DNA from: Chlamydomonas reinhardtii
Taxonomy: Eukaryota > Chlorophyta > Chlorophyceae > Chlamydomonadales > Chlamydomonadaceae
Direction of reading: 5' to 3'
Assembly: GCF_000002595.2 (NCBI RefSeq)
Contig: NC_057005.1
Span: 5,641,235-5,705,234 of the forward strand
Length of the DNA: 64,000 bases
Position 1 is the stretch's first letter; every line of letters begins with the position of its first letter. Under the pieces are notes generated by a model. The model saw only the letters and a program-made list of their open reading frames with translations. It had not been told where the DNA came from and searched no databases. Made by a program: the position numbers and the translations under genes. Shown here piece after piece: positions 42,297 to 53,600 of the stretch.

Positions 42297-43258
42297 TGAG
42301 CCGTACAGGCCATCTCAACTACAAAACCCTTGAGCTCAGTGTTGTGGCCAGTCAGTAGATTAACGGCAGGGTGACATGCGCGTTCTTCTCAGCCGCCGCC
42401 GCCAGGGCTGTTGCGGGCGCGGTGCCCATGAACGTTATTGACGTGTGTTGCGGAACTAATGAACGTGTAGCAGTAATGATGCGATGCTGTTGCTGTCAGG
42501 TGTTGTAGTTTACTTTCCCAGCGTCACCCTCTGAGCTTCATACCAGCAAGCGCGGCACGCATCTTTCCAGGCTTGTTTCTTGATGGTGTGGCCTCTAGTA
42601 GGGAGGTTGCGTTTCGTGGGGTCAGTGCGGGTGTGGGGCGTCAGTGGTGTTTTGTGTTTGAAACCTGTAAGCGCCTGTGACGCCAGACCACGCCGCTCAG
42701 ACATGCGAAATGCGTGGTGCTTTCGTGTGGGGCGGTCGGCAGACCTCTGGCCTGTCGTGCATTCTTTTGCAGGGGTGCCACCACCCCAAGACCTAAACAT
42801 AGTGCCTGGACTTGCGGCGATGAAGCTGTATAGTAGAGGCAGCATTCGATGGCCCCTGCGTGCGCGTTGCATGCCCGGATTGTCCTCCCTTGCATCATAA
42901 TAACGTCGTGCTGCGCCCCACAAGAACCCTCGAGTGCCAGGGCCAGACGTGCGACGACCCCAGAGCGTCAGACCATTCCCTCCCCACCACACACACACAA
43001 TAGCTAGACACCCCAACAAAAGGATTATCACACCGTCCGCATACCACCAGAGCATCGCGCAGGCGTCCTGTCGTTTCCAAAAGGCGCAAGCCTTCCTCAG
43101 CACGCATGAGACAGGCGTACACGTAACAAATGCAATAAGCAAGGCACACGCCATGCACCTGCTTGCAAACAAACAACAACTGTCACCTCACCTCCCAACA
43201 ACGGACAGCGATGCAGCGCATCCCCCCGAACGTCACCCCACGCACGCACGCGCGCGCG

Positions 43259-46200
43259 TTACCGGTACGGCAACCCACCATCCATGCCGCCCCCGCCCCC
43301 GCCGCCTCCACCCATGCTGCTGCCGCCGCCTCCACCTCCGCCTCCTGAACCCTCGAGCGAGATTCGCGCCATGGCGATGCCCACTAGCCGCTGCACCGTA
43401 GCGTGCACGTCGCCGCCGCACTGCCCCAGCACACTGGCGGCGATGTGCGCGGCCGCGGCCTCCTCCAGCGGCTGGGCGCGGTGGTGCTGCAGCGACACGT
43501 TGAGCAGCCCCATGTCGGCCTGGATGCCCTTGGCCTGACAGGCCTGGGGGCAGGGGCGCGGTAGGACAGGCGCAATGGCGGCAAGAGGACGTGGGAGGAC
43601 GTAAGCGCGTGTAGGAGTAGGTAGCGCGGCCTGGTGGCCAGCTGGTAGCCAGGCCCCCCCCCGTGTCACTGCTTTCTCATGGTGCAAACACCCCCCCAAA
43701 CATACATACACACACGCACACACATACACGCAGGTCGTGGGGTTTGGGAGCAGCGGGGGGCGCTAGGCACTAGGCCGCAGGGGGCTTGCGACCCCATAAC
43801 AGCATGGGTTGCTGGTGCATTCATGTCACTGCATGCTTTAAACCATGAACACGACTCTCACTTACATCCAACAGCATTTGCTTCATGTTGATGTTGCGTT
43901 GCTGGATGATGTCCACCTGTAGTGCGGGACGTTGTGGCATGAGGGTGAGTCCAACTTACAGGACCGTCATCATCATGAACGCACCGCGCGTAACAGCTTG
44001 CCCGCATGTGCGTCAGAGAACGTAGGCGCACTCCCGGCGGCGCGTACCTCTGTGAGGATGCTCTCGAGGTGCGTGTTCAAGGCGGCGTTGTCCCGCTGCA
44101 GCCGCTGCACCTCCGTCTGCAGCTTGTGGAGCTGTGCATGTGAGGGAGGGAGGGAAGGAGCATAAGCAGGCGCACAAGCAGGCGCGTCAGCACACGCATG
44201 CCCACCAAAACATCAATGCACCTCCGGCGTGTATGTAGCATTTCGTCGGCCGTCCCTGTCCGGGCACGTCTGGGTACGTCTGTACACGTCTGCGCACGTC
44301 CGGGCCCCGTACTTATTCGCGGCTGCCAACACACATGGCCGGCATGGATAAGGCATGTGCCCGCAACCTCACCAGCTTTACGTCGTGCTGGTTGGACGCC
44401 GACATGGGCAGTGGTCCGCGTGGCCCCGGGGGCGCCAGGCCGCCCCCAGGCCCGCCCCCGCCGCCCTTCATCCCCGACAGCGACCGCAGCAGCTGCGCCG
44501 CACTGGCCATGTTGCCGCCCTCCTCCGCCCCCAGACCCATGCCCAGGCGGCCCGACAGCGGTGGCGGCAGCCCGCCGCCGCCGCCGCCAAGCCCGCCCAT
44601 GACCATGCCCATCCCGCCTCCCATGCCGCCTGCCAACGCCGCGGCGCTGCCGGGACCCAACCCGGCCGCCAGCAGTGCTAGGTTGCCGCTGCCGCCGCCG
44701 TCACGCAGGCCCGCCCCGACGCCAGGCAGCTGCCGCCCGGCTCCCAGCTTGGCATCCAGAAGCAGTTCCTCATCAGGCAGCGCCGACGGCGGCATGGACC
44801 GCCGGTCGGTGGTGCTCGGCAGCAGGTCTGCGTCTATGCCCCCCGCCACCGCGTCGTCGTTGAGCGGCATCCGCTCCTCTGCCTCCAGCTCATCAAAGTC
44901 TCGCAACGGCCCTCGCCTGCTCGGCCCGGCCAGACCCGCGGCATCCGCCCCGCCCTCCTCGTCTGCGGTCAGGCCCCGCTGCTGCCCCGCCGGCGTGAGC
45001 GCGTCCAGCTCGCCTGGCGAGCCCTGGTCTGCGCCCCCACCAACCGCGCGGCGGCTTGGCCCTCCATCGTTGCCCTCTGCTGACACCCCGGCCCCAAGCG
45101 CCCCGTCGCCGGCACCGGCCTTGCGGCCGTCTGGGAGCCGCTCCAGCTTCACGTGCTCGCCGCCCTCCAGCCCGCCACCGCCCAGGCCCTCCTCATCCAG
45201 GTCTCGCCCGTCCAGCGCCGCTGCCGCCTTGGCCAGGTCAAGGAGGCTCTGCGACATGGTGCGCGGCGGCCCGCCGTCCTCCGCCACCAGCCCCTCCGCC
45301 TTGAGCAACGCCGCGGCGTGCGGACCCAAGTGCGAGGGGACGTGGGCGTGGGCGTGAGCGTGGCCATGACCCGCCGCGTGAAGCTTAGCACGCTTAGGGC
45401 TGCGCGGCGACGGCCCCGCTTCGTCCTCGTCCCGCAGCGCCGACACCACCGCACCGCCGTAGCGGCCGGAGCCCGGGTTACCGGTGCGCACCAACCCGCC
45501 GCCGGCGGCGCGCGAAGGGCCGGCTGTACCGGCGCCGCCTCCCGGCGGAGCACCGAGGCGCGAGGGTGGCAGCGGTATGGCGCCCCCCGGGCCGCTGCTG
45601 GCCGCCAGGCGATGCAGTGAGTCCTGCCGCCCCAGCCGCCCCCGCCCCGGCAGGCCCTCGCCGGCGAGACCCTCCAGCCCGCCCGCCACGGCCGCCGCGC
45701 CCGCCGCGCCGCTGGCCTGCCTGCTGACCTGGTTGGCGGAGCGCAGCATGCCCGCCAGGTCTGCCTCCGCGCCTGACAGGATGCGCTCGAGCGTAAAGGT
45801 CCGGCGCATCGCCTGGACGTCCGGCGGCGCCACGTCAATGGCCTGTGCGGAGGTGAGGTTAGGACAGGGCGTGTTGCAGCATCTTGGGCGCGTGCGCGGT
45901 GAGTGCGCCCCCGCAGCCCGTGGGAGCTGTTTGGTCCAAGGGGCCCATGGTGGGCGCCACTGGCGGGCGACACGCCGCTATGCACCAGCCACTCACCTGC
46001 ATGTCGCTGGCAAGACCCTCGATGAACTTGGACTGCAAATGCACAGACAGCGAAGACAGGCAAGAAAGCATCCCGTGACTTGTAATCTCAGCTCGTGGTA
46101 AAAGCCGTCAGCCTCTCGATGTGCTGCTGCATTAAGGAGCCAATTTCCATACTGGCCAATACCTATTGCCTGGAGCAACTACGGTACCGGATTCCCTCTT

Positions 46201-46959
46201 GCATCACGCCAGGCATGGAGCTCTCCGGCCGGCCGACCGCCTCCCCGCGCGGCACGCGCTAACCCTCCCGCACCCGTCTGCCTCTGTTTCCCCTTCTCAC
46301 CCCTCCCCCTCCCCCTCCCCAACCTCTGGCCTAGTTCGCACCTCCTCCGGGATCTGGTTGTGCCACTCCGACATGAGGTCCGACAGCTCCCGCCCCCCGG
46401 ACAGGGTGTCGCGCAGGATGTGCTCCATCGTGTTTGACCGCATCATGTTCAGGGCGCCGTCAACGTCGCCGCTCGGCCCCGCAGCCAGGCCCTGAAGCAG
46501 CAGCTGCTCCAGTGTGCTGTTGCGGAGGCTGGCGCCCATGCCCGAGCGGAACCGTGCTGCAGGCGGCTCCGCCGGTGCTGCAGCTGCGGGTGGGGGCACC
46601 TCCTGCGCCTTGCGCTGCAGTGGCAGGGGCAGGGCAGAGGAAGGAAGCGGCTGGGGTCAGTGGCTGTGCGTTGGGCAGTTGGGGAAAATGGGCTAGGGCG
46701 CAGTACCCAGATACCTGCAGACCCAGCGCACGCTCGCGTAACAGCAACTCAAATTGGAAGTACTTTTGGCCGCAGCGCAAGGACAAGCGACCGCAGCGGT
46801 TGCAAATCGAGACCCGCGACTCTGAGCGACTTCCATCACGCGGGGGCTCACCTTCTGTGACATGATGGCTGCGTACACTTGGTCCAAAGTGGGGGCGCCG
46901 CTAGGCCCGCCCGCAGCGGGACCGCCATCGCGTCCGTCTTCAGACCGGTCGTCATCCAT
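43259..46959 (-). CDS. 784-residue coiled-coil protein with repeated leucine motifs, function unknown
   Basis: Eight exons, all phase 0: 46959-46852, 46762-46715, 46614-46342, 46032-45997, 45842-44373, 44131-44048, 43916-43866 and 43543-43259. The start (MDDDRSEDGRDGG, then LDQVYAAIMSQKYFQFELLL) runs into a basic amphipathic stretch RERALGLQRK. Three similar short motifs follow: RNSTLEQLLLQGL, RSNTMEHILRDTL and RRTFTLERILSGA. A 490-residue exon is mostly Gly/Pro/Ala/Asp-rich. The C-terminal third has a clear coiled coil, LHKLQTEVQRLQRDNAALNT then HLESILTEVDIIQQRNINMK, followed by a helical end and a Gly/Met tail. The heptads resemble a leucine zipper, but no bZIP basic region lies before them. 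I do not recognise a named family; a regulator or scaffold is a guess. All introns at phase 0 is notable. Confidence 0.75.
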
Positions 46960-47305
46960 ACTGTCGCTGACACAGGACTCGAGTTAAATCCAGGATATCT
47001 AAACGAAATAGATTAACCAGTGTCCGCGCAAAACGGGGCGAGTCGTTTCTGCCCCGGCCCTTCCTGCCCAAGCGCGTGAAATGCACACAAAATGGCTACT
47101 TGATTCGTTGCAGTCGCTGTGTGCCGGTGAGTGTTGAACCAGGCGCTGGGTTTGGACTGTTGACCCGGCTGCATGAAGTCCCATCTTGAGCACTGGGTTG
47201 TGTCCTCACCACCCAAACAGAGAAGGAGGACTATATCCGCCATTAACTTAGACATCTCTTTGCACATTGTGCTAAGCATCCATAGGTCTCCACCACCCTA
47301 CAAAG
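46960..47305. promoter_or_regulatory. Bidirectional promoter, coiled-coil gene / one-helix protein gene
   Basis: 346 bp between divergent start codons, presumably containing both 5' UTRs. I see no TATA box in canonical position and no obvious repeated operator-like motif. Confidence 0.4.
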
Positions 47306-47632
47306 ATGTCCACTCTCTCTGCACGCGCTCCTTTCTCCTGCCCTTCGGTGTCCCGTCGCTCGGGCAAGGTGTCGACGCGCTTTAGCCGCTCTACTCGCGC
47401 CGTGGTTGTCCGCGCTGCGGTGGTGCCTGCCCCGAAGGGCATTTCCATGCCTCCCAAGCAGCCGGATGTGCCGCCCCCGAAGAATGGCTTTGTGGACTAT
47501 GCCGAGCGGATGAACAGCCGTGCGGCCATGATCGGCTTCTTCGCGCTGCTTGCTGTGGAGGGCATCTTCGGGAAAGGCCTGCTGGAGCTTGTGGGCATCA
47601 CCACCGGCAACGGTCTGGGCTTTGAGCTCTAA
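47306..47632 (+). CDS. One-helix LHC-like (HLIP/OHP-type) thylakoid protein
   Basis: Single-exon gene of 108 codons. Residues 1-37 or so (MSTLSARAPFSCPSVSRRSG onward) are Ser/Arg-rich and end near VVVRAAVV, a typical algal plastid transit peptide with a probable cleavage site around V-R-A. After a Pro-rich spacer comes one membrane helix beginning AERMNSRAAMIGFFALLAVE, containing the chlorophyll-binding signature E-x2-N-x-R-x2-M, followed by GIFGKGLLELVGI. This is the single LHC-type helix of high-light-induced or one-helix proteins, which bind chlorophyll/carotenoid as dimers and protect or assemble photosystems. It is short, intronless and near a gene-dense divergent promoter, suiting high expression. 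Which OHP/HLIP subgroup is not clear; it could also be a small SEP-like protein, but only one helix is present. Confidence 0.88.
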   Translation: MSTLSARAPFSCPSVSRRSGKVSTRFSRSTRAVVVRAAVVPAPKGISMPPKQPDVPPPKNGFVDYAERMNSRAAMIGFFALLAVEGIFGKGLLELVGITTGNGLGFEL

Positions 47633-48271
47633 ATATCATCTCCGTTTGGTGGTGTGTGTGTTCGTGCGTGCTGACGACCTGAGTGGCGTGTGGTGGTTGG
47701 TGAATGAATCGTGTGGCTGATGGTGCGTGTGGCGAGGGGTGTGTGAGGCGCGTGAGGGCTGCCCTAGCGGCGCCAGCGAAATTTTGGGGGGTCTACTCCA
47801 GATAGCTACAGACAATCGCCCAGTTTTCGTTTCAAGGGTGAGTTTTAGCAAGGGTGAGAAAGGCTGAGGTAGGGGAAACGTACTGACATACTCTGCGTGT
47901 GTAGGCGTGCCTACGGGGCACCGCTCGGGAGGGCACCAGTAGCACAAGACGGAATGTATCGCAGGTTAAACGATGTCTGATTCATGTATGTTGACACACG
48001 CTGTCAAAGATGGCCTGCGCATAAGCGAGCCCGGTATGTAACATAAAAGCGATGTGGAGTGAAATGTCCGCGCGGGGTCGTCACAGGCCAGGTTGGGAAC
48101 GGAAACTCTCTTCAAGCACTCCAGTGGGTGGGGTGTTGTAAGGCCCTGCAGGGGTAGGTAGGGTCTTGCTGCAACTGTCCCACTAGCCCGCCAGCAAAAC
48201 TGGGTGCGTGTTGGGCTCCAACAGTCCGCAGTCAGGGATGCGTGACGGCATGCACCTATCCTCACCATCAG
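47633..48271. other. 3' UTR and flank of the one-helix protein gene
   Basis: No coding sequence seen. The first ~410 nt are probably 3' UTR up to the TGTAA at 48037; a GTGTG-rich stretch occurs at 47650-47750. Confidence 0.5.
48037..48041 (+). promoter_or_regulatory. Candidate TGTAA polyadenylation signal for the one-helix protein gene
   Basis: TGTAA followed by CATAAAAGC, 405 nt after the stop codon, in an otherwise gene-free stretch. Confidence 0.5.
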
Positions 48272-48640
48272 CAACGCTTCCTCACCTCCGGTTGTGTTGT
48301 TGGCGTGTTGCACCGCATTCGGCCTGCCCGCCACAATTGTCGTACACATTCGGGCCCCTCTTCTGCTTTGCTTCGCCTTGTTCTTGCCCCTGTTTGTCAC
48401 ACTGTCGCCCGGCCATTGTTTTGCTGCACGCCGTTGCATTACGCTAGTGCTCGTCTACACAGCTCATCCGTGGACGCCGGTCGACTGCCTGCAGGTGCGC
48501 ATCGGCTATGCTATCCGCGCGGTGTGGCGTCGCATTGAGTCTGTGTGGTGCTATCGCCTTGGCCGGGCGCCCGGAGCGTGAGGAATGCGCGTCAGCAAAA
48601 CATCGACACAACCTGCCAGCTACCGTCGGTACAGTAACAG
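48272..48640. repeat. Dispersed repeat family, copy B (5' half)
   Basis: Matches the first half of copy A (23765-24070), sharing CACACTGTCGCCCGGCCA, CATCCGTGGACGC, CTGCAGGTGCG and GGCCGGGCGCCCGGAGCGTG in order. Similarity fades after CGGTACAGTAAC. Confidence 0.7.
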
Positions 48641-50379
48641 CGCGCGAACAACGCACCAATGCCTTGTCCCTTCTTGCTACGCATTTATGTGGGCACGGGT
48701 GGGAGCCACACACATCGGGACTACGCTTTCCTGCCCACGCGGGTACCACTCTGGTCTTTTGCTGTGTCCAAACTTTGACAGCCTGGTAGACCCAACAGGT
48801 ATCATCTGACCAGGCCGCCAGCATACCTACGGCTTCGTCTCGTTGTGTAGTATACGGCTACTATGGTTTGGAGCTACGAGGAGGCGACCTGAAAGGCCGT
48901 ACGGCTGCAGCCGTGCATGGGGTGTGCAATGGGACACGCAAATATTTTCGTCGTGAAAACTAAAAGCGTGATAGCGTGACGGATAGCGTACGCACAGTGT
49001 ATGCAGGATACGCAATCGCCACTGTAAAAAGAGTAGGCATCAAAAAGTTATGTGCACAATTGTCCGGGGGGGTGCGTGCTCCAAGCCAAACCCGCACGCT
49101 CGGAGGGCTCTGGGAGTCGCCCGAGGCAAATCCTACCGCAGTATTTAGACGCCGCCTTTTTGTAGGTAGATAACTTACATCATTAGTGGACATTAGCGCT
49201 CGGCAGAGGACAAAACATGTTGGTCAGGGCTCAAGTCGCGAAATTGACCAGAGCCCATATCTCGCATAGGCGGTATTTTGGGCCTGTATCTAGTGCCGTC
49301 TACTAAGGTTCACCTATATATGTCATCCGGACAGCGTAAGGCGAATTCCAGTAAGTCCTGGCGAGCGCGACATTTACCATTTCGACTTCGGCTCCCGCTC
49401 GAATTTATGCCCGGAAATCATTCAGGGACCTTATTATATGTCACATGATAACATTTCGGCAGTCTAGGGCATTGGACACACGCCGTCCCTAGGGACTTGC
49501 CGGAGTGGTACCCGCGTGTTCCTGCCCCTTGCCATGTTCCATCACGGGCATGCAATGCAGACAAGGCAGCTGAACAACTTCAGCCACAGACAAACACAAG
49601 GCTGTGGCTGGCCCCTGGGACTGGGAGGATGGAGCCTACACCGAACGGCGTATTCTGTCCTCGTCAGTGTAAGTTTACAACACAAGCTCCCCGCCTGGCC
49701 AACAGGTCCAGACCAGGATCGGCATTCCAGCAATGACCAGACACAGATGCGCATGGTTCCTAGGCCGGCCAGACCAGCACAAGCACCACCACCGCGCCCC
49801 CAAGACACACTTCACCTCATTAGCATCACCTACGGGACTTCACCAACCTGCCTTAACACAGTCCCACGGCACACTCATTAGCATCACCGTGTAGCTGCAA
49901 CGCGACAGCGAGGGGAAGTGACAGCCTCCCCACTGCCTCCTTATGTGCACGCACGTTACACGCTCATCTAAACTGTAAAACTGGTCACAGTCGGAGACCA
50001 CCGACAAGATCATCAACAGGCTCACACATGCGGCCACTGTTTTCTAGTCGCAAGCTCATGGCCGTGCAGCTCGCACCCCTTCAACACGCTTCAACTCATA
50101 CGCGCCAACCTGCCTGAACCATGTCCCATCACACACTCATACGCGCAACCGGACACACCTTGCTCTGCTGGCATGCACGTGAGTCACTCCCCGGGCCAGG
50201 GCACTCGACTGTTTCCTTGCTTGCAGACATCACACTACTGCAGTTGAAGGAGCCCTGACACGATGATAAAAGCGCGAGCGTTGGCTTCACCGAGCCGAAA
50301 GGTTCATGCCGTCACGCAAGCCGCTGCATGATACTCATCTGCATTTACACGCAAAGTCTTTCCACTCCATGCACATGCC
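48641..50379. other. AT-richer intergenic sequence between repeat copies B and C
   Basis: About 1.7 kb without recognisable genes; base composition is visibly lower in GC than elsewhere, especially 48960-49460. A diverged fragment of the family's CTACGGGAC...CCAACCTGCC segment lies at about 49830-49870. This could be sequence inserted into or between repeat copies. Confidence 0.4.
50345..50349 (-). promoter_or_regulatory. Candidate TGTAA polyadenylation signal for the EGF-TM-RING gene
   Basis: TTACA on the plus strand, about 280 nt past the minus-strand stop at 50628. If used, the 3' UTR runs through repeat copy C. Confidence 0.35.
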
Positions 50380-50548
50380 GGCCAGCCAGCCAGCAACTTG
50401 TCGGTACAGTAACTCCGGCGTTCGACCAGCCATGCACTTCTGCTCTGCCACTGCAAACTGTTTGCCGTCTGCTTGAGGGTATGGGCATCAGCTGCACCCT
50501 ACGGGACCTCGCCAACCTGCCTTGAACCCTGTCCCATCACACATCCAT
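50380..50548. repeat. Dispersed repeat family, copy C (3' half)
   Basis: Matches 24070-24242 closely, from CCAGCCAGCAACTTGTCGG through GCACCCTACGGGACCTCGCC to CCCTGTCCCATCACA. Confidence 0.75.
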
Positions 50549-50627
50549 GCACATGCCGACATGCCGCCTGCCTACCACGCTCTACACCGGGGTCCTTGTT
50601 CGGCGCGCCCTGTACCCCGTAGCAAAC

Positions 50628-53600
50628 TTAAGTACTGTAGAACAGGCGCTGACGGCGTATGATCTCCTTGCGACAGAAGGGGCAGCGCGTCAGGCGGCGG
50701 CTGCAGCGGCGGCACACATTTGCGTGGCCGCAGGGCACGAGCGCAACCTGAATTGGCTTTTCCATGCAGATGGCGCACGTGGCCGCGCTGATGCCGGGGC
50801 CTCCCCCGCCACCTACCACCGCGCCCCCGCCCGCCGCCTCACACGCAACGCTGTCACCACCAGCCCCGATGCCGCTCCCACCCGTGCCTGACGGCGCGCG
50901 GCCGTGCACTGCGAGGTCCGACCCCAAGTCCGACCCGTAGCCGTCCGCACCGTAAGGAATGGACCCCGAGCCGCATCCAGCTGAGGGCCCCGAGGCGACC
51001 GACAGTGCTGCCTCGGAGGCCGCATCCGTTGCGTTCCGGTGCTGCAACCCAAGCAGGTGCGCCTGATGCTGCTGTTGCTGCTGTTGCTGCTGCTGAGCAA
51101 AGTGGTGCGGCCCTGCTGTGCCGGCGCCGCTGATGCCGTCGCCGGGGCCGCGGCCACTCCCGGTCTGTGCGGCAGGCTTGGGTCGGCGCGGCGTAAGCAC
51201 TTGGCCGCCGCCGCTGCCGTGGTGCACCCGCTGCCCGCTGGCTCCCAACGGGCCGCTGCCGTGTGCCTGAAGCGCGGCATGCGATGACGAGGGCGGCCAT
51301 TCCCGCGAGCCACGACTCGGTGTGTAGCCTGTCGGCAAAGCTTGGTCGTGATCCGAGGGGAGCGCAAAAGCAGAGACGAGCCCGTGCGGCCCCGCCCCAC
51401 CGGCTGCAAGCATGCCGTCGCGGTCTGCAGCCGTCGCTGCCCCAGGCGGCAGGTACAGCTGTGTAGGCGAGTGCCGGCTGACAGTTTCCGGCAACCCCTC
51501 GTAATGGTCCGACCTGCGCGCAACGCAATGACGAGCAATGCTTCAGCAGGCGTACAGGCACATAGAGCAAACTGTGCATGCTACACCCGCACACCCCCGC
51601 GACCGCCAGCCGCCCATGCCCCCCTAAACGGCAACGGCCGCGCCCACGCCCACCCGCACATCGGTAGGCTGGCCCCACTGGCCGCATCGCTCCACGCCGC
51701 CGCCAGCTCTGGATCCAGAACTTCTAGGTCCCGCAGCGCCGCCTCAATCGCATCGTCCCCGCCGCCGCCAGCGCCGACTGCTAGAAGCCGCAGCTCAAGC
51801 GGCGGCGGTTCGCGCTCCGCGTTAACCTGCTCGTCCAGCCAGCCCGTTTGCAACGAGAAGCGGTTGCCAACAGAGGCGGCGGCGGGTTGCAGTGCTTCGA
51901 GCCCCGGCGCGTGTGCTGGTGCGAGCGCTGGGGAGGTGGTGCGGGCACTGCCGCTGCCTGTGGCGCGTTGCGACGAGACATCGAGTGCAAGCGCTGGCGA
52001 CAGCAGCGACGGCGCGCCAATAGAGCCGGTGCCGCCAGCACCGCTGGCGCCGGCGGGCGAGGTGCGGGTTGATGTAGGCATGCTTCCCGCATGACCGGTG
52101 AAGAGCCCTGCGCCCGAGGGAAGCGAGGAAAGCGCCGGCGGCAGCACGACAGGATAGGTGAATGCTGCAACGCTGCCAGGTGCGCCCGCGGTCAGCGTGG
52201 GGCCAATGGGCATCGGCGCCGCCTCCGCCGCCGCGGCCGCAAGCGCCAGGCTACCGCTTGCCACCCGCCCTAGCCCGCGCTCTCCGTGCAGCCCGCCGGC
52301 CTCCGACAGCATCACTCCTGAGCCCGTCCGCGGCATGGTGGCCGCAACCGCGTATTCGGGCGTCGGTGCCGCTGCGGCGGCACGAAATGGCGAGGCTGGC
52401 GGCGGCGGCCCGGCGCCGCTGACGCCGTGATTGCTTCGCCGCGCGGGCGACAACGCTGCTGCTGCTGCTGCTGCTGCCCTCGCCGCCACCTCTGGCAAAC
52501 TCCTGGCCTGAGCCTCCGCCACCAGGGCAGCGTCCTCGGCTGTTCGTGAGGCAACGGATGTTTGGGATGGAACGGGGCGGTGGCGAGTCAAAGGAGGCGA
52601 GCGGTAAGCATGACGTCAACTCATCATCACCACATCCCCAGCCAAGCCGCAGCCCCTCGGACCACAACACCTGCACAGCGCACCTTCTGGCTGCTCCGAG
52701 ATGGGCTCCGGTGGCCGCAGCGGCGGCGCCGCCGCATGCGGTGGCGTCAGGTGCGCTGCAAGATCATCCATCTGAAACAAGAATGCCTCCCCATTGGACA
52801 TGGAGGACGCAGCCGGCGATGCTGCAGTCATGCCGCCGCCCGTGCCTCGAGTGCCCGCCCCTCGCGGGTGTGGGTGGCGGTGTGGCCGCTGCGGATGGCC
52901 GCCATGCTGCGAGCCGCTGCCGTAGGCTTGCGACCGATGGCCATCGCTGCCGTAGGGCGCGCCGCCTCCGCCGCAGCTGTCGTCGTCGCAGAACCCTGAG
53001 GTCACGCCGTGAAAGCAAAGGCGGGTTTATCTTGCACAGAATCTGTAGGCGCCACACCCCGTCACCAGGCCTCAGAAGCCCAGACGCCCGAGCACGGCCC
53101 GAGCTCACGCACATACGAATGCGAGGATGTTGTCCCCCATAATGCAACCAGACGCCGCGCACCCGTGAGGTCCTGCTCGTCCGTGTCGTGGCTGCCGGCG
53201 CTGCCCTCATCGTCAAGCCCCGCCAGCAGCAGCGGCCTGGAGACGGCACTCGCGTCCGCAGCTGCGGAGCCACCTGTTGCAGCGGTTACATGCAACACAA
53301 CTTGCATCAACAAAGCCGTTCAATCCATGCGAGGGCCAAAGGACAATAGCAGGTGCCCGCTCTATCCGCCTGCTGTCCGTCCTTGTCCCAGCGCACCTGC
53401 ATTTCGGCGGCCCGCCGCACCGCTGCCACCGCCGCCGCCGCCAGCATGAGCGCGGATGGTCTGGAATGTGTACTTCATCGCGATGGAGGAGAAGGAAATG
53501 AACATGACGCTCCCCGTCACGATCAGCAGCGTGCCCCACCACGGTAGCGTGCCGGTCTCCTCGCCGCCGCCCGCCCGCACGCTGCAGTCAGCGCCTGCAT

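Larger units (their letters stand above)
41937..43258. other. Convergent intergenic region, GPI2 / coiled-coil gene
   Basis: About 1.3 kb with 3' UTRs of both genes and a small GCGAAGC-type repeat (listed). A minus-strand frame at 43172-42510 is long and Cys/Trp-rich but shows no family motif and is preceded by no sensible exon; I leave it unannotated. Confidence 0.4.

Noticed and set aside
42510-43172. 220-codon minus-strand frame in the GPI2/coiled-coil spacer
   Set aside because: No domain, high Cys/Trp/Arg content typical of chance frames, and it lies where two 3' UTRs converge.
44048-44131. bZIP transcription factor call for the coiled-coil gene
   Set aside because: The heptad-rich helix is convincing, but no N-x7-R basic region precedes it in any exon.
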